From assembly GCA_021822115.1 (NCBI GenBank), contig JAJZSA010000056.1:1-17632 (forward strand): DNA of 17,632 bases, read 5' to 3'. Below the pieces are notes generated by a model. That model was not told where the DNA came from. It searched no databases and saw nothing but the letters and a program-made list of their open reading frames with translations. This DNA is from Pseudomonadota bacterium (GTDB lineage: Bacteria > Pseudomonadota > Gammaproteobacteria > Burkholderiales > Gallionellaceae). Below are positions 6,888-14,799 of the stretch, piece by piece (position 1 is the first letter of the stretch; the number at the start of each line of letters is the position of its first letter). The translations under genes were made by a program, and so were the position numbers.

Positions 6888-7960
6888 CACTTTGCCTGCC
6901 TTGATATGCCACCCGTATGCAACACCGCAATCTCCTGGTACACACTGACGAATTCCTGTGCGACTACATCCCACGCCCGGACGAATCCCGGTAACGGGGT
7001 ACGGCGCACGAGTTGCAGCAACATTGCCTCAACCCATGACGCTACAGATGCTTGCAGGCTGAGCACCTCGCCACGCCCTTCCACCACCTGCGCTGCCGCC
7101 CCGCACATGTCGGACACGACCACGGGCACCTTGGCAGCCATCGCCTCACTGATGACCATGCCGTAGGGTTCGGCTTTGGCGGGATGCAATAGAACATCGA
7201 TCTGCTCGAAATGCGCATTGTCAGTACGCCAGCCGAGCAGACGATATCCGCCCTGCCAGTGTCGGAACAAGTGCTGAATCTCCCGCGGTTCAGGACCGAC
7301 GACCCACAATTCCAGTTTAGGGCGCTGCTTGCGCAATGTCTCGACAATCTCCACGGCCAGCGGCAACCCTTTGCGCTGCCATTCTCTCCCAACGAAGCCG
7401 ATGATGCCGCCATCGCGCGGCACTTCGCGTGGAGGACGCACCACGCCGGGCATCACGCCTGGCACGATGGGTGTCGTGATCTTGTGCGCATATTCCGGAT
7501 AGTAATGCGCCAGCTGCTGCGCGATGATCTGTGAATTCGGAACGATGGCCTTGGCGACACGCAATTCGCGTCGCTCCATCCAAAGCTGCATGGCAACGCG
7601 GATGGAAACCTTCTTCCACCACGGCTTGTCGCGCACTGAAGCGAAGGGAGGGCCATGGATCGTAGTGACATCATGCACACCGACCCGCTCATTGCTGTGG
7701 ATCAACCAGCCCGGCTGCGGATGCGCCCGGAGCCAGGCATGCACGCGCCGGCCGAAGCGCCAGTAATACAGCCAGCGCGGCCGGTATCGCATACGCCCGA
7801 GTTCGTGCACCACGATGCCTGGCATCACCTCGCCCACGCATACCTCGCACAGCACCATCACCTCATGGCCGAGCTTGGCCAATTCGCGTGTGGTCTCCCA
7901 GACATAGCGTTCCATGCCGCCCACCGGGCCATAGCGTCTGACGATGTGGATAGTTTTCAT
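6887..7960 (-). CDS. Glycosyltransferase family 4 (WaaG-like GT-B)
   Basis: A 357-residue GT-B enzyme. The N-terminal domain opens with MKTIHIVRRYGPVGGMERYV, the glycine-rich loop of retaining GT4 enzymes. The C-terminal domain has FVGREWQRKG at about 189-198 and the E-x7-E motif EPYGMVISE at 264-272, which binds the nucleotide-sugar. The start at 7960 gives this standard beginning; a longer reading adds 89 residues with no family match and crosses the divergent gene. No good Shine-Dalgarno is seen before the ATG. It is the first gene of the minus-strand unit and overlaps the ligase gene by one base. A role as a lipopolysaccharide core glycosyltransferase is likely; the sugar is unknown. Confidence 0.88.
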   Translation of the reverse strand: MKTIHIVRRYGPVGGMERYVWETTRELAKLGHEVMVLCEVCVGEVMPGIVVHELGRMRYRPRWLYYWRFGRRVHAWLRAHPQPGWLIHSNERVGVHDVTTIHGPPFASVRDKPWWKKVSIRVAMQLWMERRELRVAKAIVPNSQIIAQQLAHYYPEYAHKITTPIVPGVMPGVVRPPREVPRDGGIIGFVGREWQRKGLPLAVEIVETLRKQRPKLELWVVGPEPREIQHLFRHWQGGYRLLGWRTDNAHFEQIDVLLHPAKAEPYGMVISEAMAAKVPVVVSDMCGAAAQVVEGRGEVLSLQASVASWVEAMLLQLVRRTPLPGFVRAWDVVAQEFVSVYQEIAVLHTGGISRQAK

Positions 7961-8022
7961 GCCGTATCTGGAATGGGTGGTGTCGTTTAGAATGCGGCCT
8001 TGGCCCCATCCCGACTTCAAAC
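7961..8022. promoter_or_regulatory. Divergent gap between the GT4 gene and the zinc-ribbon methyltransferase gene
   Basis: Sixty-two bases separate two divergent starts, so both promoters must be here or reach into the coding regions. TAGAAT at 7988-7993 is a possible -10 box for the plus-strand gene, with no good -35 at the right distance. Neither start codon (ATG at 7960, GTG at 8023) has a recognisable Shine-Dalgarno. No operator-like palindrome stands out. Confidence 0.35.
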
Positions 8023-8997
8023 GTGAACAGTATAGCAAGCCAACCCCGCCCTTCCTGCCCCTTGTGCGGTGGTAACGGCACGAACGGCGTTTCCGGCATC
8101 CACGATCCAGACCGGCAACTGGACGGCACCTGGTCATTTCGCCGATGCAATGCTTGCGGGGTGTATTGGCTGGATCCGGCACCACTGCCGCAGGAAATGT
8201 GGCGAGCCTATGCCTCATACCACACACATACTAAAAAACACGATCATCGCTTGGCAAAATCGCTGTTGAGTCTGGCCCATCGGCTGATTCGCCTGGCTTA
8301 CTTGCCAGCCTTCATCACCAGCGGTCTGAAGCAGGACGCAAGTGCCCTGCGCTTCATGATGCTGGGTGATGTAACACCAGGGCGCTTGCTAGACGTGGGC
8401 TGCGGCGGCGGACGCTTCCTGCGGCGCATGCAGAAGCGCGGCTGGCAGGTGGTGGGTACCGACTTCGATGAACAGGCTACACGCAAGGTGAGCGAACGCT
8501 ATGGTATCGAAACGCATGTGGGCGACCTGCCCCAATGCGCACTGCCGGCTGCCAGCTTCGACGCCATCACGCTGAGCCAGGCCATCGAGCATCTGTATGA
8601 CCCGCAAGCCACATTGCGTGAGTGCCTGCGCCTGCTCAAGCCTGGCGGCCTGCTTGTGATGACCACTCCCAATGCAACGAGTCTGGGCGCTACAGGATTC
8701 GGCCCGAACTGGCGCGGCTGGGAAGCCCCCCGCCACCTGCAATTGTTCACCGTAGCCAGCCTGTCAGCTTTGACTCGCGCCGCCGGCCTGGATATCGTCG
8801 AAGCGCGCACCTGCTCAGCGGGTTCGGCCGTGGTGTATCGCGTCAGTCGCGAGATCGCGGAAGGCGGCCTTGGCGACGGGTGGCATAAGCTCTCTGCTTT
8901 GGCATGGAGTTACGGTAAAGAGCTATACGAACAACAAGCGCAAGCGAATCAGCCGGCTACAGGGCAAAACGTCCTGATCGTTGCGCGCAAACCCTGA
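8023..8997 (+). CDS. SAM-dependent methyltransferase with N-terminal zinc ribbon
   Basis: A 324-residue protein. An N-terminal zinc-ribbon-like module has two CxxC pairs (Cys12/15 in CPLCGG and Cys42/45 in CNACG). A class I SAM methyltransferase domain follows, with motif I LLDVGCGGG at about 122-130, the ribose-binding acidic residue in GTDFD, and LLKPGGLLVMTTPN. Zinc-ribbon methyltransferases of this layout are common in O-antigen and capsule loci, where they methylate sugars. The start is a GTG; no other in-frame start fits, and the zinc ribbon begins just after it. The GT2 gene follows after eight bases, with GAGG overlapping this stop codon as its Shine-Dalgarno. The exact acceptor is not deducible. 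The domain architecture is certain, the role in glycan decoration inferred. Confidence 0.86.
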   Translation: MNSIASQPRPSCPLCGGNGTNGVSGIHDPDRQLDGTWSFRRCNACGVYWLDPAPLPQEMWRAYASYHTHTKKHDHRLAKSLLSLAHRLIRLAYLPAFITSGLKQDASALRFMMLGDVTPGRLLDVGCGGGRFLRRMQKRGWQVVGTDFDEQATRKVSERYGIETHVGDLPQCALPAASFDAITLSQAIEHLYDPQATLRECLRLLKPGGLLVMTTPNATSLGATGFGPNWRGWEAPRHLQLFTVASLSALTRAAGLDIVEARTCSAGSAVVYRVSREIAEGGLGDGWHKLSALAWSYGKELYEQQAQANQPATGQNVLIVARKP

Positions 8998-9005
8998 GGC
9001 CCTAC

Positions 9006-9845
9006 ATGTTCTCCATCATCATCCCCACTTGGAACAACCTGCCGCTACTGCAACTTTGCGTGCGCAGCATCCGCCAGAACTCGGCCTTCCCGCACCAGAT
9101 CATCGTGCATGTGAACGACGGCAGCGACGGTTCGCTCAACTGGGTGCGCGAGCAAGGACTGACCTACACCGCATCGCCTGAGAACATCGGCATCTGCCTC
9201 GCGGTGAACGAGGCCGCCATGCATGCCACGCAGGACTACATCCTCTATCTCAACGACGACATGTATTGCTGCCCGGGCTGGGATACGGCCCTGGTAAACA
9301 GGCTCAAGCAACTGGACAGCGACCTGTTCATGCTGTCAGGCACCATGATCGAGCCGCGCGACACCGGCAATCCGTGCGTAGTGGTGGGTGCTTACGGCAC
9401 CGAGGCGCATACCTTCGACGAGGCACGTCTGCTGGCCGACCTGCCCAACATCCACAAAGCGGACTGGCAAGGTGCGACCTGGCCGCCGACGCTGGTAAGC
9501 AAACGCTGGTGGTTCAAGGTTGGGGGGTACAGTAGCGAATTCTCGCCGGGCATGAGCAGCGACAACGATTTCTCGATGAAGCTGTGGCACGCAGGCTGCC
9601 GAGTTTTCCTCGGCGTGGGGGATTCTTTTGTATATCACTTCCAGTGCAAGTCCACCGGCAAGGTCAAGAAGAACGATGGCGGCCATCAGTTCCTGATGAA
9701 ATGGGGCATGCGCCAGTCGGTGTTCGACCGCTATTACCTGCGCCGCGGCCAACCCGCGCAAGGGCTCTCGCTGTCCGAGCCGGAAGACACCCGCGAATTG
9801 CGCTGGCAGTTGCTGCGCAGTCGCATCAAGCGTGCGCTGAGCTAA
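9006..9845 (+). CDS. Glycosyltransferase family 2 (paralogue B)
   Basis: A 279-residue GT-A enzyme starting MFSIIIPTWNN, with VNDGSDGSLNW at about 36-46, the Asp-Asp of NDDM at 83-86, KRWWFKVGGYS and SPGMSSDNDF. It is a close paralogue of the GT2 at 4107-5033: about 60 of the first 100 residues are identical with no gap, and the acceptor-side blocks are shared. This copy is shorter at the C terminus. GAGG at 8996-8999 serves as Shine-Dalgarno. It is paired with a methyltransferase gene, like its paralogue, but on the other strand. Its TAA stop overlaps the stop codon of the convergent WaaE-like gene. The function is probably addition of a sugar in lipopolysaccharide assembly; donor and acceptor are unknown. 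Confidence 0.88.
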   Translation: MFSIIIPTWNNLPLLQLCVRSIRQNSAFPHQIIVHVNDGSDGSLNWVREQGLTYTASPENIGICLAVNEAAMHATQDYILYLNDDMYCCPGWDTALVNRLKQLDSDLFMLSGTMIEPRDTGNPCVVVGAYGTEAHTFDEARLLADLPNIHKADWQGATWPPTLVSKRWWFKVGGYSSEFSPGMSSDNDFSMKLWHAGCRVFLGVGDSFVYHFQCKSTGKVKKNDGGHQFLMKWGMRQSVFDRYYLRRGQPAQGLSLSEPEDTRELRWQLLRSRIKRALS

Positions 9846-10591
9846 GAAGCTGCTGCGTTCAGTGCCGCCAGCTTGCGGTATTTGAGCCAAGTGGTGCGCG
9901 CGTTCATCATTGCGATGCCCCAGCCCGCACGACCATCCAGCATTCCCAAACGGATCACCCAGGTACGCACGAAGGCCCACCCCGCGCTGAGTGCGGCACG
10001 CAACAGACTGGTGCGCTTGCCGGCCACATGCATCTGCCGTGCAGCAGCATCGGAGTAGTGCGCAACCTTACGCTCCACATCGGCGCGGTCGAGGTAACTG
10101 TAATGCAGGAGGGGTGAGTTGAGTTTCGCACTGCGCCCATCCAGCAACACGCTCTCATGCACCAGACTGTTCGAGAAGCGGCCCTTGCCGCGTTTGAACA
10201 AACGCAACACATAGTCCGGATACCAACCGCTGTGATGGATGAACGTGCCGCAGAACTGTGACAGACGCGGACAGAAGAAACCTTCCGCCTCGTCTGTACG
10301 CATCGCCTGCTCCAGCTCGATGCGCAGCTCTGGCGTCACCCGCTCATCCGCATCAATGGAGAAGATCCATTCCCCCGCTGCATAAGCCAGTGCGCGATTC
10401 TTCTGCGGGCCGAAACCGGGCCAGTCATGCTCATAGACCTTTGCCCCCATCGCTCGCGCGATAGCGACGGTGTCATCCGTGCTGCCGGAATCGACCACGA
10501 TGGTCTCATCGGCGAACGCTACCGACTCAAGGCAGGCGCGGATGTTCGCAGCTTCGTTCTTGGTGATGAGAATGACGGAGAGAGTAGTCAC
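9842..10591 (-). CDS. Glycosyltransferase family 2, WaaE/KdtX-like
   Basis: A 249-residue GT2 enzyme resembling the WaaE/KdtX group, which in enterobacteria adds a beta-1,4-glucose to the first core heptose. It has SVILITKNEAANI at the start, VVDSGSTDDT at about 32-41, QKNRAL, and the metal-binding DADE at 80-83 in FSIDADERV. The length matches WaaE (about 250-260). Translation starts at a GTG immediately after the dehydratase stop, so coupling is likely. It is the last gene of the long minus-strand operon. It does not resemble the other two GT2 genes beyond the common fold. The assignment to WaaE rather than another small GT2 group is by pattern only. Confidence 0.82.
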   Translation of the reverse strand: MTTLSVILITKNEAANIRACLESVAFADETIVVDSGSTDDTVAIARAMGAKVYEHDWPGFGPQKNRALAYAAGEWIFSIDADERVTPELRIELEQAMRTDEAEGFFCPRLSQFCGTFIHHSGWYPDYVLRLFKRGKGRFSNSLVHESVLLDGRSAKLNSPLLHYSYLDRADVERKVAHYSDAAARQMHVAGKRTSLLRAALSAGWAFVRTWVIRLGMLDGRAGWGIAMMNARTTWLKYRKLAALNAAAS

Positions 10592-12424
10592 TCAAGGCCT
10601 GTGCGGAGGGACGTATTCCGGCACCCAGCGTTGTAACTGACTGCGGACTTCATCATCCGATGCCATGGCATCCGAGAATATCCAGGCACGCAATGCTTCC
10701 AGCCCTTCGTCGTCAATGGTACGCGCTTGAGCGATGCGCAATTTCGGATGTGGCGTCTCCAAGGTATGCTCGCTATCAGCCAACAACTCTTCGTACAATT
10801 TTTCGCCGGGGCGCAGACCGGTGAATTCGATCCGAACATCTTCCTCGGACAAACCCGAAAGCCGGATCATATCTCGCGCCAAGTCTACGATCTTGACGGG
10901 CTCCCCCATATCGAGCACGAAGATCTCCCCCCCCTTGCCCATATAACCCGCCTGCATCACCAGTTGCGCCGCTTCCGGAATGGACATGAAGAAACGCGTG
11001 ATCTCCGGATGCGTGACCGTGATCGGGCCGCCCTTGGCAATCTGCTCCTTGAATTTTGGGATCACGCTACCATTGCTGCCCAGTACATTACCGAAGCGCA
11101 CCGTCACAAAGCGCGTTGTCGATCCTTGTCCCAATCCCTGACAGACGATCTCGGCCAGACGCTTGGTCGCCCCCATCACATTGGTCGGGTTCACGGCCTT
11201 GTCGGTAGAAATCAGAACGAATTTTTCCACACCGGATCGGCGCGCCGCATCACCCACCCGCCATGTTCCCAACACGTTATTGCGCACCGCCTGCCAGGCG
11301 TTGTATTTTTCCATCAGCGGCACATGCTTGTAGGCCGCCGCATGGAACACCACATCCGGGCGGCATTGGGCAAACACCTGCTCCACGCGCAAGGGATCGC
11401 GCACATCCCCGGCGAGATAAAGAATGTCGAGATAGGGGAATTGGCGCTGCAATTCCTGTTCGATGTTGTAGAGCGCAAATTCGCTGGATTCGAACAGCAC
11501 CAGCTTACCTGGTGCAAAACGCGCCAACTGGCGGCAAAGTTCCGAGCCGATGGAGCCTCCAGCTCCCGTGACCAGCACCACCTTGCCAGTGAGTTGCTGA
11601 TGCAGCCCAGCATCATCGAGTTGCACCGGATCTCGCCCCAGCAGGTCATCCATCTCGATCTTGCGCAATTGCGACACAGCGACCCGCCCGCTCAACAGAT
11701 CATCGAACGCCGGCACCGTCAGGGCCTTGATGCCGACCTGGCTCGCCAAGTCGATAACATGTTTGCGCTGCTGGTGCGAAGCAGATGGCATCGCCACAAT
11801 GATCTGGCACACCTGCAATTTGTGCACCCAAGTACCCAGCTCATCCACTCCGCCCAACACCCTGACTCCGCTCAAGGTCTTGCCATGCTTCGCCTGATCG
11901 TCGTCCAGAAAGCCGACCGGATGCCAATCATCGCTGCGCATCAGTTCCTTGACCAGGCCAACGCCAGCGCCCCCGGCACCAATGATGAGTACCGGTTCAC
12001 CACGCAACTGGAAATCGCCATAAAGCAGGTTTTCTTTCCACAGCCGGTAAAGCAAACGTCCGCCCCCCATCAGCACGATCAACAACAGGGCATCAATCAC
12101 CAGGATAGAACGGGGCGTAACCGCCTCGATGCGCAGCAAGCCATGCAGCAACGGGATCAACAACACCCCGGCCAGTATCGCCATAAAGATACGCCGCAGA
12201 TCAGTGATGCTGGCATAGCGCCAGATACCCCGATACAAGCCCATCAATGCAAAAACTGCCACTTGAAGAGGGGTGACCCAGAGCAAGGTACGCCATACTT
12301 CCTGCCCCAACTCCTCCGGGATGGCAAAGTTGAAGCGCAATTGGTACGCGAACCACCACGCGGCACTGGCAGCAAGTAAATCATGCAGAATGGCAATACC
12401 GGTGTTGATACGGGATCGGATCAT
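10592..12424 (-). CDS. wbpM: UDP-GlcNAc 4,6-dehydratase, WbpM/CapD family (membrane-bound)
   Basis: A 610-residue nucleotide-sugar dehydratase of the large WbpM/CapD/PglF type. Four hydrophobic segments fill residues 1-125. A first Rossmann domain has IIGAGGAGVG at about 147-156, and the catalytic extended-SDR domain has VTGAGGSIGSE at 285-295. The active site region is STDKAVNPTN (406-415) and MGATK at 417-421, so Met replaces the usual Tyr of the SDR motif, as known for WbpM (Ser-Met-Lys). LRPGEKLYEELL and the C-terminal domain follow. WbpM-type enzymes convert UDP-GlcNAc to UDP-4-keto-6-deoxy-GlcNAc, the precursor of QuiNAc, FucNAc and bacillosamine-type sugars. The start at 12424 overlaps the upstream stop as ATGA; the longer reading adds 115 foreign residues. 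It sits directly after the initiating transferase gene. Confidence 0.93.
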   Translation of the reverse strand: MIRSRINTGIAILHDLLAASAAWWFAYQLRFNFAIPEELGQEVWRTLLWVTPLQVAVFALMGLYRGIWRYASITDLRRIFMAILAGVLLIPLLHGLLRIEAVTPRSILVIDALLLIVLMGGGRLLYRLWKENLLYGDFQLRGEPVLIIGAGGAGVGLVKELMRSDDWHPVGFLDDDQAKHGKTLSGVRVLGGVDELGTWVHKLQVCQIIVAMPSASHQQRKHVIDLASQVGIKALTVPAFDDLLSGRVAVSQLRKIEMDDLLGRDPVQLDDAGLHQQLTGKVVLVTGAGGSIGSELCRQLARFAPGKLVLFESSEFALYNIEQELQRQFPYLDILYLAGDVRDPLRVEQVFAQCRPDVVFHAAAYKHVPLMEKYNAWQAVRNNVLGTWRVGDAARRSGVEKFVLISTDKAVNPTNVMGATKRLAEIVCQGLGQGSTTRFVTVRFGNVLGSNGSVIPKFKEQIAKGGPITVTHPEITRFFMSIPEAAQLVMQAGYMGKGGEIFVLDMGEPVKIVDLARDMIRLSGLSEEDVRIEFTGLRPGEKLYEELLADSEHTLETPHPKLRIAQARTIDDEGLEALRAWIFSDAMASDDEVRSQLQRWVPEYVPPHRP

Positions 12425-13398
12425 TTGATTTGGCCTTGTATGAAGCGCGCCCAGCGCGCATCGATCATCAGCATGCACACAGTATAGATCACCGCCCAGA
12501 CAGCGATCAGACCTGGCGGGAATGGGTGCTGTAACCACATCAGCCCGGAACTGCCGACGCAAAGCATCAGCACGTACTCCAGCAAGGCCAAGTTGCGATG
12601 TCCCAGCCCCATTTGTATAGCGCGTTGATAGTAATGTTCGCGATGCGCCTCCGTGATCTTGGCTCCCCGTATGGCGCGTTTTATCAACGTGGTTGTGGCA
12701 TCTATGATGAAAGGCGAGAACACCAACAGCGGGAACCAGACTGGCCATAACCCCCGCATCCAGCCCCATACGCCCATGGAAGCAGCCAGGAATCCCAAAG
12801 GAATCGAGCCCGCATCCCCCATAAAGACTTTTGCTTGAGGAAAGTTGAAATACAAAAACCCAAGTGCCGCTGCGCTGACCGAAAAGCTCAATAGCGCGAA
12901 TGTTTCATCTTGCGCCATCCAGGCTGCCACCCCATAGAACGCGAAGCCGAACAGCGTCATCCCTCCTGCCAAACCATTCGAGCCATCCATGAAGTTGTAC
13001 AGATTCGTCATCCATACGCAAAAAAAGACCGTCGCCAATGCCAGCATGATGCCCTCACTCGCATACACGCCAGAGCCTGCGACCAAAACCACCCCGGCTA
13101 TAAGCTGAACCAGCAACCGCCCACGCACAGGCAGATTATGGATGTCGTCAAGCAATGAAACGATGAGCAGAGCAATCAAGGGCAACACCAACCACCACCC
13201 AAGCGAGGACCACAACATCGCCCACGCCGCCAAGATGCCGGCCATCACCCCTAAACCGCCTATGCGCGGTGTTGGCCTCGTGTGCAACGAGCGTGCATTG
13301 GGTACATCTTGTATCTTATGCCCCAGCCTGCTAGCCAGCAGTGCGGCGATGCCCCCAGCTGAGAGCAGCAAGGCAAGCACGGGAAGAAGCTTGATCAT
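12421..13398 (-). CDS. Undecaprenyl-phosphate sugar-1-phosphate transferase, WbpL/WecA family
   Basis: A 325-residue polytopic membrane protein of the MraY/WecA superfamily, which transfers HexNAc-1-phosphate from UDP-sugar to undecaprenyl phosphate and so starts O-antigen synthesis on the cytoplasmic face. Motifs in order: SLHTRPTPRIGG at 37-48, the Asp pair LLDD at 82-85, NLYNFMDGSNG at 132-142, FMGDAGS at 192-198, and HREH at 252-255. It has about ten hydrophobic segments. ATG 13398 is preferred to a TTG one codon earlier, with GGTGG upstream. The size is closer to WbpL than to WecA, and the partner gene behind it is a WbpM-type dehydratase, so the starter sugar may be a 6-deoxy-HexNAc. 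The enzyme class is safe, the substrate inferred. Confidence 0.92.
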   Translation of the reverse strand: MIKLLPVLALLLSAGGIAALLASRLGHKIQDVPNARSLHTRPTPRIGGLGVMAGILAAWAMLWSSLGWWLVLPLIALLIVSLLDDIHNLPVRGRLLVQLIAGVVLVAGSGVYASEGIMLALATVFFCVWMTNLYNFMDGSNGLAGGMTLFGFAFYGVAAWMAQDETFALLSFSVSAAALGFLYFNFPQAKVFMGDAGSIPLGFLAASMGVWGWMRGLWPVWFPLLVFSPFIIDATTTLIKRAIRGAKITEAHREHYYQRAIQMGLGHRNLALLEYVLMLCVGSSGLMWLQHPFPPGLIAVWAVIYTVCMLMIDARWARFIQGQIK

Positions 13399-13431
13399 CA
13401 ATGGACCACCACGGCTGAAATCTCAAGGACC

Positions 13432-14631
13432 TTATTGCTGCAACGGCCGTTTCAACAACACGAACATTGCTGCCAGCATCAAGCCCAGCATCATCGCAAT
13501 ACCCGCAGTCAGCACCGGGCGCGCCGTCGGCATGACTTGCATCGAAACGATGCGGCTTTTTTTCAGGTACAGCAATTCCATCGCCTGATTGTCGATCTTG
13601 ATTTGGTTCCTCACTTCAAGTGTCACATCGTCGGATTGTTTTGCGCCATCGAACAGCACATGCTCCTCTCGTACCAATCCCGCGAGCAGCGCTTTGCCAG
13701 AGACAGTCTGCTGGAACAAAGGCGTCACTGCCTCATGATATTTGAGCAATCTATCGATCCGTGCCTGCTCCAGGCGTGCATCGCGAATCTTTTCGTTCGC
13801 ACGCGAAATCAACACTTCGTTCGTCGCCAGCAACGTCTGTGGCGGCAAATATTGCGCGGTATCTTCCGTGACTGAAATCACCTGCCTATCGGCCTTACTT
13901 GATGCATTAGGAAATCTGCCTGCGATCCGTTGCAGATCCAGTGTGCGCTGCTTATAAGTTTCCAGCAAACGTCTATTCAACTGAATCTCCCTATCCAGCT
14001 GTAGCTTCCTGATTTCGAGTTGTTCTCGCGCATCGCGGAAGCGCTCCACCAAATCGCTGTACAGGAGACCGTCAATCACATATTCGGCCAACCAATCGAC
14101 TTGGCCCCTGGCTGCCTCTGCCGTATCGCTCTGAAAGGTCAGGCGCAAGCCGATCACGGCATTCTCCGCATCCATCGCGGTACCTACAATATCCTTGGCA
14201 TCCTGCTTGGATACCTTATACAGCGGCGCCGCATGACCTTCAAAACCGTTCTTTTTCTTGAATAGCGCCTGCAATTCCTGCACAGGAGGAAAGTCTTCCA
14301 GTTGCTTTTCCTTCGCGTACGACTTGAAGTGATCTTCAGAAAGATAAGTGGCAGAGAGCCGTTTGAATTCGGGTGGCGAGATACCTTTTTTTTCTTCCGC
14401 GTTATTTTCTTTGATGGTTTTCGTCTTGTAGGGTATCGAACCGCCAAATATAAAGACACCCTCGACCCGATACTGATTCAGCAACTTCGCGCCGACGAAT
14501 CCCAGTAGCATGCACGCCAAGCCAGCTGCCAGAATGATCTTCCTGCCCGCCCACAGGCGATACAGCATCTGCATCAGATCCACTTCAGCATATTCAGCCA
14601 GTCGAACTTTTTCCTGGATTGTGGGTTGCAC
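13432..14631 (-). CDS. wzz: Wzz-type polysaccharide chain-length determinant
   Basis: A 399-residue polysaccharide co-polymerase. It has the family layout: a short cytoplasmic N terminus, a first membrane helix at about 32-50 (IILAAGLACMLLGFVG), a long charged, helix-rich periplasmic part, and a second membrane helix at about 370-392 preceded by a Pro-containing stretch (MPTARPVL). Such proteins set the modal length of O-antigen made by Wzy. The start is a GTG with AAGGGA about eight bases upstream. The gene lies 168 bases behind the GT4 gene and 33 bases before the initiating transferase gene. A lysine-rich stretch near residues 68-83 is encoded by AT-rich DNA (23 of 60 bases are GC at 14401-14460) and includes a run of eight A. 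Another run of seven A lies near the C terminus. Confidence 0.88.
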   Translation of the reverse strand: MQPTIQEKVRLAEYAEVDLMQMLYRLWAGRKIILAAGLACMLLGFVGAKLLNQYRVEGVFIFGGSIPYKTKTIKENNAEEKKGISPPEFKRLSATYLSEDHFKSYAKEKQLEDFPPVQELQALFKKKNGFEGHAAPLYKVSKQDAKDIVGTAMDAENAVIGLRLTFQSDTAEAARGQVDWLAEYVIDGLLYSDLVERFRDAREQLEIRKLQLDREIQLNRRLLETYKQRTLDLQRIAGRFPNASSKADRQVISVTEDTAQYLPPQTLLATNEVLISRANEKIRDARLEQARIDRLLKYHEAVTPLFQQTVSGKALLAGLVREEHVLFDGAKQSDDVTLEVRNQIKIDNQAMELLYLKKSRIVSMQVMPTARPVLTAGIAMMLGLMLAAMFVLLKRPLQQ

Positions 14632-14799
14632 GTTTTTATCCCTTCAATAACATCGAGTAGCAGTAATTCACTCGGGTAAAGTCCCCGAAACAGCCGCGCA
14701 CCATACCAAGAAGCGCCAGCTTCAACAATAGCGTCGGACCGTCCGAGCGCGGCAACAGTATGAAATCTCAACGCAACTCAAATTGGTTCCCCAGTAAAG
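14632..14799 (-). promoter_or_regulatory. Gap before wzz: possible promoter and a dyad
   Basis: This is the only sizeable gap in the long minus-strand operon. A GC-rich dyad at 14731-14750 (TCGGA/TCCGA around CCG, flanked by GCG and CGC) is followed on the minus strand by TATTGTT, which could act as a weak terminator after the GT4 gene or as an operator. A possible sigma-70 promoter for wzz reads TTGTTG (14728-14723), a 17-base spacer, then TATGGT (14705-14700); only 3/6 and 4/6 positions fit consensus. A 65-codon reading frame starting with TTG at 14771 crosses the gap and overlaps the wzz start. I see no family resemblance in it and do not call it a gene. Confidence 0.35.

Noticed and set aside
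10727..12379. A 550-codon open frame on the plus strand opposite the dehydratase gene
   Set aside because: It is rich in His, Gln and Arg, has no family motifs, and mirrors the codon pattern of the real gene; long antisense frames are common in GC-rich coding DNA.
14574..14771. A 65-codon frame starting with TTG across the gap before wzz
   Set aside because: It has no clear Shine-Dalgarno and no family resemblance, and it overlaps the wzz start in another frame. It is kept only as a remark in the gap entry.
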